Assembly (NCBI RefSeq): GCF_003029735.1 | Contig: NZ_KZ686271.1 | Span: 124,001 to 188,000 of the forward strand | Length of the DNA: 64,000 nucleotides | Direction of reading: 5' to 3' | Origin: Pedobacter yulinensis | GTDB taxonomy: Bacteria; Bacteroidota; Bacteroidia; Sphingobacteriales; Sphingobacteriaceae | In this document: piece by piece, positions 1-8,065 of the stretch | Numbering within the stretch: position 1 is the stretch's first letter | Layout: each line of letters starts with the position of its first letter | The notes under the pieces: model-generated | The model's database searches: none | What the model was told of the DNA's origin: nothing | The model's input: the letters and a program-made list of their open reading frames with translations, nothing else | Position numbers and translations under genes: made by a program

Positions 1-1047
1 CTGCTGAACGAAAAAGGTGAGTTTATCAGTGATGCCGATGGCAAGGAAGTACTTGACATGGCCGAACGCGCTGATTTTGCGTTTGCCGATGTAAACGACC
101 TGGGTCAGATCGTTCAGAACGATACCTACCTGCAAAAACACATTGACAAAATCCTGGCGCTGCCGCTTGTAGACACAGCGGCGATTCGTCAGGCTGGTTT
201 TCGCGTCGTGATCGATTGCGTAAACTCGACAGGAGGCATTTATGTTCCTGCGTTGCTCCGGGCACTGGGCGTAACAGAGATTACTGAACTCTACTGTGAG
301 CCAAACGGCCATTTTCCGCACAATCCGGAGCCGCTGCCAGAAAACCTGACCGAAATATCTAAGGAGGTCCAGAAACGCAATGCACACTTCGGCATCGTCG
401 TTGACCCCGATGTAGACCGCCTGTGTTTCGTCAATGAAGACGGCAGCATGTTCGGCGAAGAGTATACGCTCGTGGCGGTAGCCGATTTCATTCTGAAACA
501 TACCCCTGGCAATACCGTTTCGAACCTGTCATCGACCAGGGCCCTCCGCGATGTGACGGAGGCCGCCGGACAGGAATATCATGCAGCAGCTGTAGGCGAG
601 GTGAACGTGGTTAACCAGATGAAGGCTGTGCAGGCGGTTATCGGCGGCGAAGGCAATGGCGGCATTATTTACCCCGAACTTCATTACGGCCGTGATGCAC
701 TGGTTGGCATTGCCCTTTTCCTGACGCACCTGGCCAGATTCGGTAAACCCATTTCAGTTTTACGCAGCAGCTACCCGGCCTATCACATTTCCAAGAACAA
801 GATTACGCTTACAGACGATATGGATATTGACGGCCTGCTTGTCAGCGTGAAAGAAAAATACAGCAGCCAGCCGCTCAGCACAATTGACGGATTGAAAATA
901 GAGTTTGACAAAAAATGGGTACATTTGCGGCGTTCAAATACTGAGCCGATCATTCGCATTTACAGCGAAGCGGAGAATGAAACCATTGCCGAAAACCTTG
1001 CTGCAAAGATCATCGCAGACATCAAGGAGATTCTCGGTACAAAATAA
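1..1047 (+). CDS. glmM: Phosphoglucosamine mutase / phosphomannomutase family protein (5' end outside window)
   Basis: The reading frame is open from base 1, so this is the C-terminal 348 residues of an enzyme that is normally about 460 long. The alpha-D-phosphohexomutase domains II-IV are present: the metal loop DPDVDRL (codons near 400-420), the sugar-recognition loop GGEGNGG (near 645) and the phosphate-binding loop RRSNTEPIIRIYSEA (near 930-970). The phosphoserine loop would lie upstream and cannot be checked. Family members move phosphate between C6 and C1 of a hexose; in Bacteroidota this type is usually named GlmM (glucosamine-6-P to glucosamine-1-P for UDP-GlcNAc), but phosphomannomutase is a real alternative because GEGNGG is not the classical bacterial GlmM loop. 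It is followed by a structured spacer and a cysteine desulfurase on the same strand. Confidence 0.8.
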   Translation: MLNEKGEFISDADGKEVLDMAERADFAFADVNDLGQIVQNDTYLQKHIDKILALPLVDTAAIRQAGFRVVIDCVNSTGGIYVPALLRALGVTEITELYCEPNGHFPHNPEPLPENLTEISKEVQKRNAHFGIVVDPDVDRLCFVNEDGSMFGEEYTLVAVADFILKHTPGNTVSNLSSTRALRDVTEAAGQEYHAAAVGEVNVVNQMKAVQAVIGGEGNGGIIYPELHYGRDALVGIALFLTHLARFGKPISVLRSSYPAYHISKNKITLTDDMDIDGLLVSVKEKYSSQPLSTIDGLKIEFDKKWVHLRRSNTEPIIRIYSEAENETIAENLAAKIIADIKEILGTK

Positions 1048-1051
1048 TACG

Positions 1052-1114
1052 CCGGACATGGTCCGGAGGACGGCCACAAGCCGTCTGCACACCGGCCCGC
1101 CTGAAAGGGCAGGC
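1052..1114. repeat. Three consecutive short hairpins in the glmM-desulfurase spacer
   Basis: Three perfect small inverted repeats follow each other with no T-run behind them: CCGGAC/GTCCGG (1052-1057 and 1061-1066), GACGGC/GCCGTC (1069-1074 and 1080-1085) and GCCTG/CAGGC (1099-1103 and 1110-1114). They could shape an mRNA processing or stability element between the two genes. No family is recognised. Confidence 0.5.
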
Positions 1115-1143
1115 TGGTTTACTAACTTATTAAATTCTGGAAC

Positions 1144-2292
1144 ATGCAAAGGGTTTACCTGGACAATGCCGCGACCACGCCGCTCGATAAGGAAGTTATC
1201 GCCGAAATGACAAACGTGATGGAGAATTTCTTCGGAAACCCGTCTGCCATTCATGCCCTTGGCCGCGAGGTCAGAACACTGGTTGAAAAAGCGAGAAAAA
1301 CCGTTTCAGGAATCCTGAATGCGGCACCGTCAGAGATTTTCTTTACATCGGGCGGTACAGAAGCCGATAACATGGCCATTCGCTGCGGTATCGCCGCCTA
1401 TGGCATCAGGCATGCCATTACCAGCAAAATCGAGCACCATGCGGTTGAACAGACCCTGCACAACTTGCTGCGGGACGGTGTAATTGACAAGCTGAGTTTT
1501 GTGGGGATCGATGAAAAAGGTAACGTCGATTACGATCATCTGGAAGAGCTGCTGCGCGAAAACGAACGGTCTTTTGTTTCCCTGATGCATGCCAACAACG
1601 AGCTCGGTACGCTGACCGACATGGAACGGGTCGGGGCAATCTGCGAAGCCTATCATGCGATTTACCATGCAGATACCGTGCAAACCATGGGACATTACGT
1701 GCATGATGTTAAAAAGCTGAAGGCCCATTTCCTGGTATGTGCTGCCCATAAGCTTCACGGACCGAAAGGAGCGGGTTTTCTGTATGTAAACAGCAAGATT
1801 AAGATTCCACCTATGATTTACGGCGGCGCCCAGGAGCGCAACATGCGCGGCGGCACCGAAAACGTGTACGGCATCGTCGGGCTGGCCAAGGCGCTGCAAA
1901 TTGCCTATGCAGATATGGAGCGCCACCAGCAATACATCCAATCGTTGAAAGACTACCTGAAGAACCGGCTCGAAACAGAGGTTCCCGGGGTTACTTTCAA
2001 TGGGGAAACCGATCCTGATAAAAGCCTGTATACGGTACTGAATGTGTCATTCCCGGAAATGGAAATGGCAGACATGCTGCTTTTTAACCTTGATATCAAC
2101 GGTATCTGCGCCTCTGGCGGAAGCGCCTGTTCATCCGGCTCTAACATCGGGTCGCACGTTCTGAGCGGTATCGGGGCAGATCCCAACCGCCCCTCGGTGC
2201 GCTTTTCGTTCAGCAAATACAACACCCGGGAAGAACTGGATTATGTAGTGGAGAAAGTAAAACAGGTTGTACAGCAGAATGTGAATGCTTAG
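1144..2292 (+). CDS. Cysteine desulfurase, NifS/IscS family
   Basis: A 382-residue PLP enzyme that takes sulfur from cysteine as a persulfide for Fe-S clusters or thiolated cofactors. The PLP-binding lysine lies in AAHKLHGPKG (K203), the catalytic cysteine in GGSACSSGS (C329), and the N-terminal motif YLDNAATTP and the SKIEHHAVEQT segment are typical of the family. Length is normal. The start ATG is the only sensible one, directly before the conserved YLDNAATT. No IscU, SufB or other cluster-assembly gene follows, so it may be the stand-alone housekeeping type. Codon use matches its neighbours. Confidence 0.93.
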   Translation: MQRVYLDNAATTPLDKEVIAEMTNVMENFFGNPSAIHALGREVRTLVEKARKTVSGILNAAPSEIFFTSGGTEADNMAIRCGIAAYGIRHAITSKIEHHAVEQTLHNLLRDGVIDKLSFVGIDEKGNVDYDHLEELLRENERSFVSLMHANNELGTLTDMERVGAICEAYHAIYHADTVQTMGHYVHDVKKLKAHFLVCAAHKLHGPKGAGFLYVNSKIKIPPMIYGGAQERNMRGGTENVYGIVGLAKALQIAYADMERHQQYIQSLKDYLKNRLETEVPGVTFNGETDPDKSLYTVLNVSFPEMEMADMLLFNLDINGICASGGSACSSGSNIGSHVLSGIGADPNRPSVRFSFSKYNTREELDYVVEKVKQVVQQNVNA

Positions 2293-2377
2293 GCAGTCGG
2301 GCAGCCAGCTTTGAAACATTTACCGGTGGGGGCTGTTAGTCTTTTGAGTCCAGTTGTGAATCTAAAAGATAAAGACC

Positions 2378-2626
2378 ATGAATTCAAGCACTAATCCAGA
2401 CGGGCTGCATAACAGCAGCAACGAAGAACAGGAAAGATTAAATAGCCCCGGCAGCGGGGAGGGTACCGGGCAGGAAGAAAACCAGGAAAATGAAAAGCCG
2501 ACCAATCCGGAAGGGATTGAATCACTGAATCAGGGCCACTTTTCGACCGGTCACACCCGGAGGCACAAGCCACTTGGTGATAGCCACGAACCGGGCACGG
2601 TTCCGGGCGCAGATACCCAACCCTAA
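2378..2626 (+). CDS. Small hydrophilic low-complexity protein
   Basis: An 82-residue frame rich in Asn, Glu, Gly, Pro and Ser, with no hydrophobic stretch, no cysteine and no recognised domain; probably disordered. It ends just before a strong terminator, which argues that it is expressed. I do not recognise a family and assign no function. The alternative is a non-coding spacer, but the absence of stops across 82 codons and the terminator placement favour a gene. Confidence 0.55.
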   Translation: MNSSTNPDGLHNSSNEEQERLNSPGSGEGTGQEENQENEKPTNPEGIESLNQGHFSTGHTRRHKPLGDSHEPGTVPGADTQP

Positions 2627-2631
2627 AAAGT

Positions 2632-2662
2632 AAAAGGCCATTGCAATCGCAATGGCCTTTTT
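2632..2662. terminator. Bidirectional intrinsic terminator
   Basis: A perfect 13-bp stem (2632-2644 with 2649-2661) and an AATC loop, flanked by an A-run on the left and a T-run on the right. It serves both the small gene ending at 2626 (+) and the TPR gene ending at 2684 (-). Confidence 0.85.
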
Positions 2663-2683
2663 ATGTCTGGTCTGCTCGATCAA

Positions 2684-3118
2684 TCAGTTGATGTCTTTAA
2701 CCTGGGTTTTCAGGTAATGGAAGTACTTTGGGTCTTCTGAGTCGAAAATTTCGCTTCCTTCCAACATATAGGCGCGCAGCAGGTGCTCAACCGCTGCATC
2801 ATGGGCGCCAAGTTCGAACAGGGATTGTCCGAGGCGCAACTGCACAAACGGGTTGGTGATACCCTCTTCACAAACAAGCGCGGACTGTAACGCATCTGCC
2901 GCGTCATCATACCGGGCAGAGAGAAACGCCATGTCGCCAATACTGGCATACAACCAAAGGGCAGCCTCCCAGTCGGTATAAGGTTCGGGTAAGAGCGCAA
3001 GGGCCTCTTCAAATTTTGCCCTTGCACCGTTAAAATCGTCCTGGTCGGCAAGGGCATTTCCGATCTCAGAAAGTTCCAGGATCAGGTTATACGTTTCTTC
3101 TTTTAGCTCTTTTTGCAT
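2684..3118 (-). CDS. Tetratricopeptide-repeat protein
   Basis: A 144-residue acidic all-helical protein. Two or three TPR-like units are visible (GNALADQDDFNGARAKFEEA, then IGDMAFLSARYDDAADALQ, then LGQSLFELGAHDAAVEHLL), each with the small-large residue pattern and the A-x-x-x-A/F spacing of TPR helices. TPRs mediate protein-protein contacts; the partner is unknown. The frame is open to 3169, but the start at 3118 (MQKELKEE) is chosen because the upstream part (MPACFGQ...) is not helical and looks like leader DNA. It is divergent from cydA. No signal peptide, so cytoplasmic. Confidence 0.75.
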   Translation of the reverse strand: MQKELKEETYNLILELSEIGNALADQDDFNGARAKFEEALALLPEPYTDWEAALWLYASIGDMAFLSARYDDAADALQSALVCEEGITNPFVQLRLGQSLFELGAHDAAVEHLLRAYMLEGSEIFDSEDPKYFHYLKTQVKDIN

Positions 3119-3244
3119 GTTGTGTATTTTGGCGCAAAATAGCTTTTTTTGGCCAAAACATGCCGGCATATTTTAGATTGATTCTAAATTACGCCAGGCG
3201 GCAAGGCTTCGTGCGGGTCGTTCGACTATCGGGAACAGGTATCC

Positions 3245-3252
3245 TATATTTG
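3245..3252 (+). promoter_or_regulatory. -7 promoter box for cydAB
   Basis: TATATTTG matches the Bacteroidota -7 consensus TAnnTTTG exactly. It places the RNA start near 3256, ahead of both candidate cydA starts. No clear -33 TTG is visible. Confidence 0.6.
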
Positions 3253-3277
3253 TTACAAATCTTAAATGCCCCGGTAT

Positions 3278-4612
3278 ATGGATGATTTTCTCGCCGCCCG
3301 TTCGCAAATGGCGCTCTCCCTCGGTTTTCACATTATTTATGCCTGTATAGGGATGGTCATGCCGTTCTTTATGGCTGTTTCCCATTACAAATGGTTGCGT
3401 ACAGGCCGGCCGGTATATAAGGACCTGACAAAGGCCTGGAGTAAGGGTGTGGCGATTTTTTTTGCAACCGGTGCTGTTTCAGGAACGGTGCTGTCGTTCG
3501 AGCTGGGACTGCTCTGGCCTGAATTTATGAAACATGCCGGCCCGATCTTCGGAATGCCGTTCTCGCTTGAAGGTACCGCTTTTTTTATAGAGGCGATTGC
3601 GCTCGGATTTTTCCTGTACGGCTGGGAAAAACTGAACCGCTGGTTTCATTGGTTTACAGGTCTTGTCGTGGGTTTTAGCGGCTTAGCCTCTGGCATCTTG
3701 GTTGTTGCGGCCAATGCCTGGATGAACAGTCCGGCGGGTTTTGATTTTGTAGACGGCAAGTATCTGAACGTAGATCCCGTTGCTGCGATGTTTAACAAAG
3801 CCTGGTTCAGCCAGGCCCTGCACATGAGCCTGGCTGCTTTTGCTTCGACCGGCTTTGCAGTGGCGGGCGTGCACGCGCTGATGTTGCTGCGCAACAGGCA
3901 AAGTGAGTTTCATGCAAAGGCATTCCGCATTGCCGCTGTATTTGCCTGTATAGCCGCCCTGTTGCAGCCGCTAAGTGGTGACTTGTCTGCAAAAGACGTC
4001 GCTCAACGTCAGCCGGCAAAGCTGGCCGCAATGGAGGCCTTGTACCGGACCGAGCGCAGCGCGCCGCTAATCATTGGCGGTATACCTGACGACAAGACCG
4101 GACAGGTGCATGCAAAAATTGAAATACCCGGTTTGCTCAGCTACATGGCCCATGGCGAGTGGCAGGCAGAAGTAACCGGCCTGGATAAAATTGCTCCGGC
4201 CGACCGGCCGCCTGTAGCCGTTACCCATTATGCCTTTCAGATCATGGTCGGCATAGGAACCCTCCTCATGATCATTTCACTTGTTTATTTCATTGCACTG
4301 GCCAGAAAAAGGTCGTGGCTGGAAAAAAGCTGGTTCTTAAAATTGTTCGTATTTGCCATTCCGCTGGGTTACATTGCCCTGGAGGCAGGTTGGGTGGTAA
4401 CGGAGGTGGGGAGACAGCCCTGGATTATTTACGGCGTGATGCGAACGGCCGACGCCGTAACGCCGATGCCGGGTATTGCCTGGTCTTTTTATCTCTTCTC
4501 GGCCATTTATTTGTCGCTTAGCCTTATTGTCATCTTTTTGTTGTACCGCCAGATTAAAATGGTGCCGGTGCTGTACAGCTCGGGCTCGTCTGATCTTAAA
4601 AAAACACACTAA
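3278..4612 (+). CDS. cydA: Cytochrome bd ubiquinol oxidase subunit I
   Basis: A polytopic subunit of the high-affinity terminal oxidase that oxidises quinol and reduces O2 to water without pumping protons, active at low oxygen. Conserved features are the N-terminal MALSLGFHII with the heme-ligand His (residue 18 from this start), LEGTAFFIEA, a second ligand region QALHMSLAAF, and the late GWVVTEVGRQPW signature. At about 444 residues with a short loop between helices 6 and 7 it belongs to the short Q-loop class. An ATG 12 bases upstream (3266) is also in frame; 3278 is chosen because MDDFLAARSQ fits family N-termini and leaves a 22-base leader after the -7 box. Translation is coupled to cydB by TAATG. 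Confidence 0.95.
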   Translation: MDDFLAARSQMALSLGFHIIYACIGMVMPFFMAVSHYKWLRTGRPVYKDLTKAWSKGVAIFFATGAVSGTVLSFELGLLWPEFMKHAGPIFGMPFSLEGTAFFIEAIALGFFLYGWEKLNRWFHWFTGLVVGFSGLASGILVVAANAWMNSPAGFDFVDGKYLNVDPVAAMFNKAWFSQALHMSLAAFASTGFAVAGVHALMLLRNRQSEFHAKAFRIAAVFACIAALLQPLSGDLSAKDVAQRQPAKLAAMEALYRTERSAPLIIGGIPDDKTGQVHAKIEIPGLLSYMAHGEWQAEVTGLDKIAPADRPPVAVTHYAFQIMVGIGTLLMIISLVYFIALARKRSWLEKSWFLKLFVFAIPLGYIALEAGWVVTEVGRQPWIIYGVMRTADAVTPMPGIAWSFYLFSAIYLSLSLIVIFLLYRQIKMVPVLYSSGSSDLKKTH

Positions 4613-5631
4613 TGGAAGCTGTGGTCATCATCTTTTTTTGCGTATCTATTCTGCTTTACTTTTTGCTCGGTGGTGCCGATTTTGGGGCGGGTATCGTCGA
4701 GCTGCTTACCTCAAGGAAAAACCTGAGTAAAACGCGCAAGACCATGTACCATGCTATCGGGCCGGTATGGGAAGCGAACCACATGTGGCTTATTATTGCT
4801 GTGGTTATTCTGTTTGTCGGTTTCCCCTCCATTTACAGCGCCATGTCAGTTTACCTGCATATCCCGCTGGCCATAATGCTGATCGGCATCATCGCCCGCG
4901 GCACAGCCTTCGTTTTCAGGCATTATGATGCGGTAAAGGACCGGATGCAGCAGACATACAACCGGATATTTGTTTACAGCAGTTTTATCACGCCGCTGTT
5001 TCTGGGCATTATAGCGGGAAGCGTTATTTCCAGACATATTGATACCGGTGCCCGGAACTTTGCAGACGCCTATATCTGGGGCTGGCTGAACGGCTTTTCG
5101 ATATCTGTCGGACTGTTCACGGTTGCTTTGTGCGGCTTTCTTGCTGCTATTTACCTGATCGGCGAGGCTGACGATGCTGCAGACCGGCAACGGTTTATCC
5201 GGAAGGCAAAACAGATGAACCTTGCTGCGGTAGCCAGCGGCTGTATTGTCTTTGTTTTTGCCGAGCAGGATGGTGTCCCGCTGCGAAGCTGGATTTTCGA
5301 GAATCCCGTCGGTTTATCGGCGATCACGGCTGCAACTTTGTCGCTGGTGGTTTTATGGTATCTGTTGCTGAGGGGAAAGACGAGAGTATTGCGCATCCTG
5401 GCAGGTTTCCAGGTTACCATGATCCTTGTGGCCATCAGTTATGCCCACTTTCCTTATTTTTTGCGCTTAAAGAACGGACAGGATTTATCGCTTTATGAAC
5501 ACATGGCACCTGAAAAGACGATCCAGACACTTGGTGTTGCATTGCTGGCCGGCAGCCTGCTCATCCTGCCGTTTCTTGGTTATCTTTTCTATAGCTTTCA
5601 GCGCAGCGCCGAAGACGATGGCACTGCCTAA
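4612..5631 (+). CDS. cydB: Cytochrome bd ubiquinol oxidase subunit II
   Basis: A 339-residue multi-helix membrane protein that partners CydA. Family marks are LLGGADFGAGIVEL near the N-terminus and GPVWEANHMWLI (residues about 47-58). Its ATG shares one base with the cydA stop (TAATG), so the two subunits are translationally coupled. There is no cydX-like gene on the same strand downstream; a short membrane-peptide frame instead runs toward it on the other strand and overlaps its last bases. No cydDC assembly transporter is in the window. Confidence 0.95.
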   Translation: MEAVVIIFFCVSILLYFLLGGADFGAGIVELLTSRKNLSKTRKTMYHAIGPVWEANHMWLIIAVVILFVGFPSIYSAMSVYLHIPLAIMLIGIIARGTAFVFRHYDAVKDRMQQTYNRIFVYSSFITPLFLGIIAGSVISRHIDTGARNFADAYIWGWLNGFSISVGLFTVALCGFLAAIYLIGEADDAADRQRFIRKAKQMNLAAVASGCIVFVFAEQDGVPLRSWIFENPVGLSAITAATLSLVVLWYLLLRGKTRVLRILAGFQVTMILVAISYAHFPYFLRLKNGQDLSLYEHMAPEKTIQTLGVALLAGSLLILPFLGYLFYSFQRSAEDDGTA

Positions 5632-5738
5632 GGGGAATGGCCAAACCATTTTGCAACCTTTTTCTTTAGCAGTTGGAAGGCTTCAATGGCTACAGCCAGG
5701 GCTCCTATGATCAGGGTATATTCCTCGAAGCTGTTCAT
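5628..5738 (-). CDS. Possible 36-residue single-pass membrane peptide convergent with cydB
   Basis: An ATG at 5738 opens a 36-codon frame whose product has an acidic N-terminus (MNSFEEY), a hydrophobic core of about 15 residues (TLIIGALAVAIEAFQ) and a basic tail (LLKKKVAKWFG). That is the layout of a small single-span protein with a cytoplasmic positive tail. It lies 50 bases beyond marC on the same strand, with a near-consensus -7 box (5762-5770) about 24 bases upstream, and overlaps the 3' end of cydB by 4 bases. Size and topology resemble oxidase accessory peptides such as CydX, but I see no sequence match and the strand is opposite. It could also be chance. Confidence 0.45.
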   Translation of the reverse strand: MNSFEEYTLIIGALAVAIEAFQLLKKKVAKWFGHSP

Positions 5739-5761
5739 ATGATTGAGACATACTCAAGTCG

Positions 5762-5770
5762 CAAAGGTTA
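5762..5770 (-). promoter_or_regulatory. Near-consensus -7 box before the small peptide frame
   Basis: On the minus strand this reads TAACCTTTG, the Bacteroidota TAnnTTTG box with one extra spacer base, 24 bases before the ATG at 5738. Confidence 0.3.
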
Positions 5771-5788
5771 CACTGCGCCGGCATAAAT

Positions 5789-6355
5789 TTACAATCCGGT
5801 ATTGGTGCGGAACAGTTTAATGGCAATGGCAAGCAGGATCACGCCAAAGGTCTTGCGCAAAACGTTCAGTCCGGATTTACCAAACAAACGTTCCAGCCTG
5901 GCTGTGTTTTTCAGTACGAAGTAAACAAACGTCATGTTCAGAATAATGCCGACCAGGATATTCTGGGTCGCGTATTCAGTTTTGAGCGAAAGAAGTGTGG
6001 TCATCGTTCCAGCCCCGGCTATCAGCGGGAAAGCAAGCGGGACGATCGAGACGGTTTCAAGTGCGTCTTCTTTAAAGATGGTCAGGCCAAGCACCATCTC
6101 CAGGGCAATGCAGAAGATAACAATCGAGCCTGCAATGGCAAAGGAAGCGACATCCAGGCCAATAACTCTAAGCAGCGACTCGCCTAGGAACAAAAACAGG
6201 ATCATCAGCGAAAGGGCAACAAGCGAAGCCTTTTCAGACTGGATGTGTCCGGCCTTGCGGCGAAGTTCGATGATGATCGGAATTGATCCGAGAATATCGA
6301 TGATCGCGAAGAGGATCATGGTCACAGAAAGTATCTGGCTGAAACTGAATTCCAT
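5789..6355 (-). CDS. MarC family (UPF0056) integral membrane protein
   Basis: A 188-residue protein with six predicted membrane spans. MarC hallmarks are visible: the first span with FAIIDILGSIPI, then ALEMVLG followed by VPLAFPLIAGAG (the conserved P-L-x-P-L-x-x-G-P/A-G segment), and a basic C-terminal helix. The role of the family is unsettled; an earlier link to multidrug resistance was not upheld and it is often labelled a putative transporter. The start at 6355 (MEFSFSQ) is chosen over an upstream ATG at 6400 because a perfect -7 box lies between the two. Confidence 0.85.
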   Translation of the reverse strand: MEFSFSQILSVTMILFAIIDILGSIPIIIELRRKAGHIQSEKASLVALSLMILFLFLGESLLRVIGLDVASFAIAGSIVIFCIALEMVLGLTIFKEDALETVSIVPLAFPLIAGAGTMTTLLSLKTEYATQNILVGIILNMTFVYFVLKNTARLERLFGKSGLNVLRKTFGVILLAIAIKLFRTNTGL

Positions 6356-6370
6356 TGCTTGTTTTTTGGG

Positions 6371-6378
6371 CAAAGATA
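6371..6378 (-). promoter_or_regulatory. -7 promoter box for marC
   Basis: TATCTTTG on the minus strand, an exact TAnnTTTG match, predicts an RNA start near 6367 and a leader of about 12 bases to the ATG at 6355. Confidence 0.6.
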
Positions 6379-6430
6379 AGCAATAATCGCCAGCGGGCAC
6401 AGGCAGCCAGGCTCAGAAGACGCGGCATAA

Positions 6431-6459
6431 AAAAAGCCACACTTGCGGTGTGGCTTTTT
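6431..6459 (-). terminator. Intrinsic terminator after the amino-acid permease gene
   Basis: A perfect 12-bp stem (6431-6442 with 6448-6459) and a 5-base loop, with T-runs on either strand. It sits 15 bases past the permease stop at 6474 on the minus strand. Confidence 0.85.
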
Positions 6460-6473
6460 GTCTTTTATTCTAT

Positions 6474-7940
6474 TTATTTTTCAGCTAACTTTTCAGCTTC
6501 GTTCAGGCTGCGCACCTTGCTGTGGCGGCGGCCATAACCAAAGTAAATGGCTACACCCAGCGCCATCCAGATCACCAGGCGGATCCAGCTTTCTCCGGGC
6601 AGCGATGCCATTAGGTATACACAAACCACAATACCCATAATCGGTACGAAAGGCACGAGCGGCGTGCGGAAAGGCCGTACAGCGTCTGGCAGCGATTTCC
6701 GCATAACCAATACGCCGATACATACAAGTACGAACGCCAGCAGGGTACCGATACTCACCATATGGCCCAGGTCTGATACAGGCACAAACCCGGCGAAAAG
6801 GCTTACAAACACCATGAAAAACAGGTTCGTTTTGAAGGGTGTAGAAAACTTCGGATGCACTTTGCTGAAGAATTTCGGCAAAAGGCCGTCTTTAGACATG
6901 GTATAGAATACCCGCGACTGCCCCATCAGCATGACCAGGATCACCGAGGTGTAACCGGCCAGGATCGCGATAATCAGCGCATCCTGGAGGAAACCATAAC
7001 CTGTAACGGCAAATGCGGTTGCTGCAGGTTTGGCGTCGCCTGCAAAGTCTTTATAATTTACAAGGCCGGTCATTACGTGGGCAAAAAGCACATACAGGAT
7101 GGTACATACGATCAGTGAACCCAGGATACCGATCGGCATGCCTTTCTGCGGATTTTTAGCTTCCTGTGCAGCAGTAGAAACGGCGTCAAAGCCGATGAAG
7201 GCAAAGAACACGACCGCAGCGCCACGTGATATGCCGCTCCAGCCGAACTGTCCCGGACCTACGTTTTCAGGAATGTATGGCGTGTAATTGGCCTCGTTGA
7301 TGTGGCCCCAGCCAAGTGCGATAAAGATCAGTACAACGGCAACTTTAAGAATAACCAGGAGGTTGTTCATGGTTGCAGATTCTTTTGTTCCGCGAATCAG
7401 GACAAGCGAGAGCAGGCTGACAATGAAAATAGCTGGCAGGTTGATGACACCACCGTCTATAATGGTACCGTCGCCCAGTTTAACAGTCTCCCAGGGCGAT
7501 ACGATCAGCTCATGCGGTAAGTGAATGTTGTACTTATGCAGCAGTTCCAGCAAGTACCGGGACCAGCTAACTGAAACGGTTGCAGCACCAAGGGCGTATT
7601 CCAGTACCAGGTCCCAGCCAATGATCCAGGCCATAAACTCGCCCATGGTTGCATAAGAATAGGTGTAGGCGCTCCCAGCAACAGGGATCATCGAAGCAAA
7701 TTCTGCGTAACAGAGACCGGCAAAAGCACAGGCAACGGCTGCCAGAACGAACGAGATGGTTACCGCCGGACCGGCATTTTCGGCAGCAGCTATACCGGTT
7801 AACGAAAACAACCCCGCGCCGATAATGGCGCCAATTCCCAATGCAACAAGGTTCCAGCTGGAAAGTGACCGTTTCAGATTCCCCTCGCCACTTTGACCAG
7901 CTTCAAATAGAAGCTGCTCTATTGATTTCTTATGAAACAT
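6474..7940 (-). CDS. APC-superfamily amino acid permease (CAT-like)
   Basis: A 488-residue transporter with 12-14 membrane spans. The first-helix signature GIGAIIGAGLFSLTG, AGLCYAEFASMIPVAGSAYTY and the FFAFIGFDAVSTAAQE segment are typical of the cationic amino acid transporter branch of APC. It should take up an amino acid by proton or sodium symport at the cytoplasmic membrane; the substrate cannot be named. Length is normal. It is the second gene of a minus-strand run after hppA, but the terminator between them means separate transcription. Confidence 0.88.
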   Translation of the reverse strand: MFHKKSIEQLLFEAGQSGEGNLKRSLSSWNLVALGIGAIIGAGLFSLTGIAAAENAGPAVTISFVLAAVACAFAGLCYAEFASMIPVAGSAYTYSYATMGEFMAWIIGWDLVLEYALGAATVSVSWSRYLLELLHKYNIHLPHELIVSPWETVKLGDGTIIDGGVINLPAIFIVSLLSLVLIRGTKESATMNNLLVILKVAVVLIFIALGWGHINEANYTPYIPENVGPGQFGWSGISRGAAVVFFAFIGFDAVSTAAQEAKNPQKGMPIGILGSLIVCTILYVLFAHVMTGLVNYKDFAGDAKPAATAFAVTGYGFLQDALIIAILAGYTSVILVMLMGQSRVFYTMSKDGLLPKFFSKVHPKFSTPFKTNLFFMVFVSLFAGFVPVSDLGHMVSIGTLLAFVLVCIGVLVMRKSLPDAVRPFRTPLVPFVPIMGIVVCVYLMASLPGESWIRLVIWMALGVAIYFGYGRRHSKVRSLNEAEKLAEK

Positions 7941-8013
7941 AGATTAGTTAAAATAATATTACGTTAGTTTGTTTATAGAAAGGCGTAAACCTAAAGAAAA
8001 ATAATCTAAATAG

Positions 8014-8041
8014 AAAAGGGATTTATGCTAAATCCCTTTTT
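8014..8041 (-). terminator. Intrinsic terminator after hppA
   Basis: A perfect 12-bp stem AAAAGGGATTTA/TAAATCCCTTTT (8014-8025 and 8029-8040) with a 3-base loop, 25 bases beyond the hppA stop on the minus strand; the left arm gives the short T-run. Confidence 0.75.
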
Positions 8042-8065
8042 CAATGTGTTTTAAGTCGCTATGTT

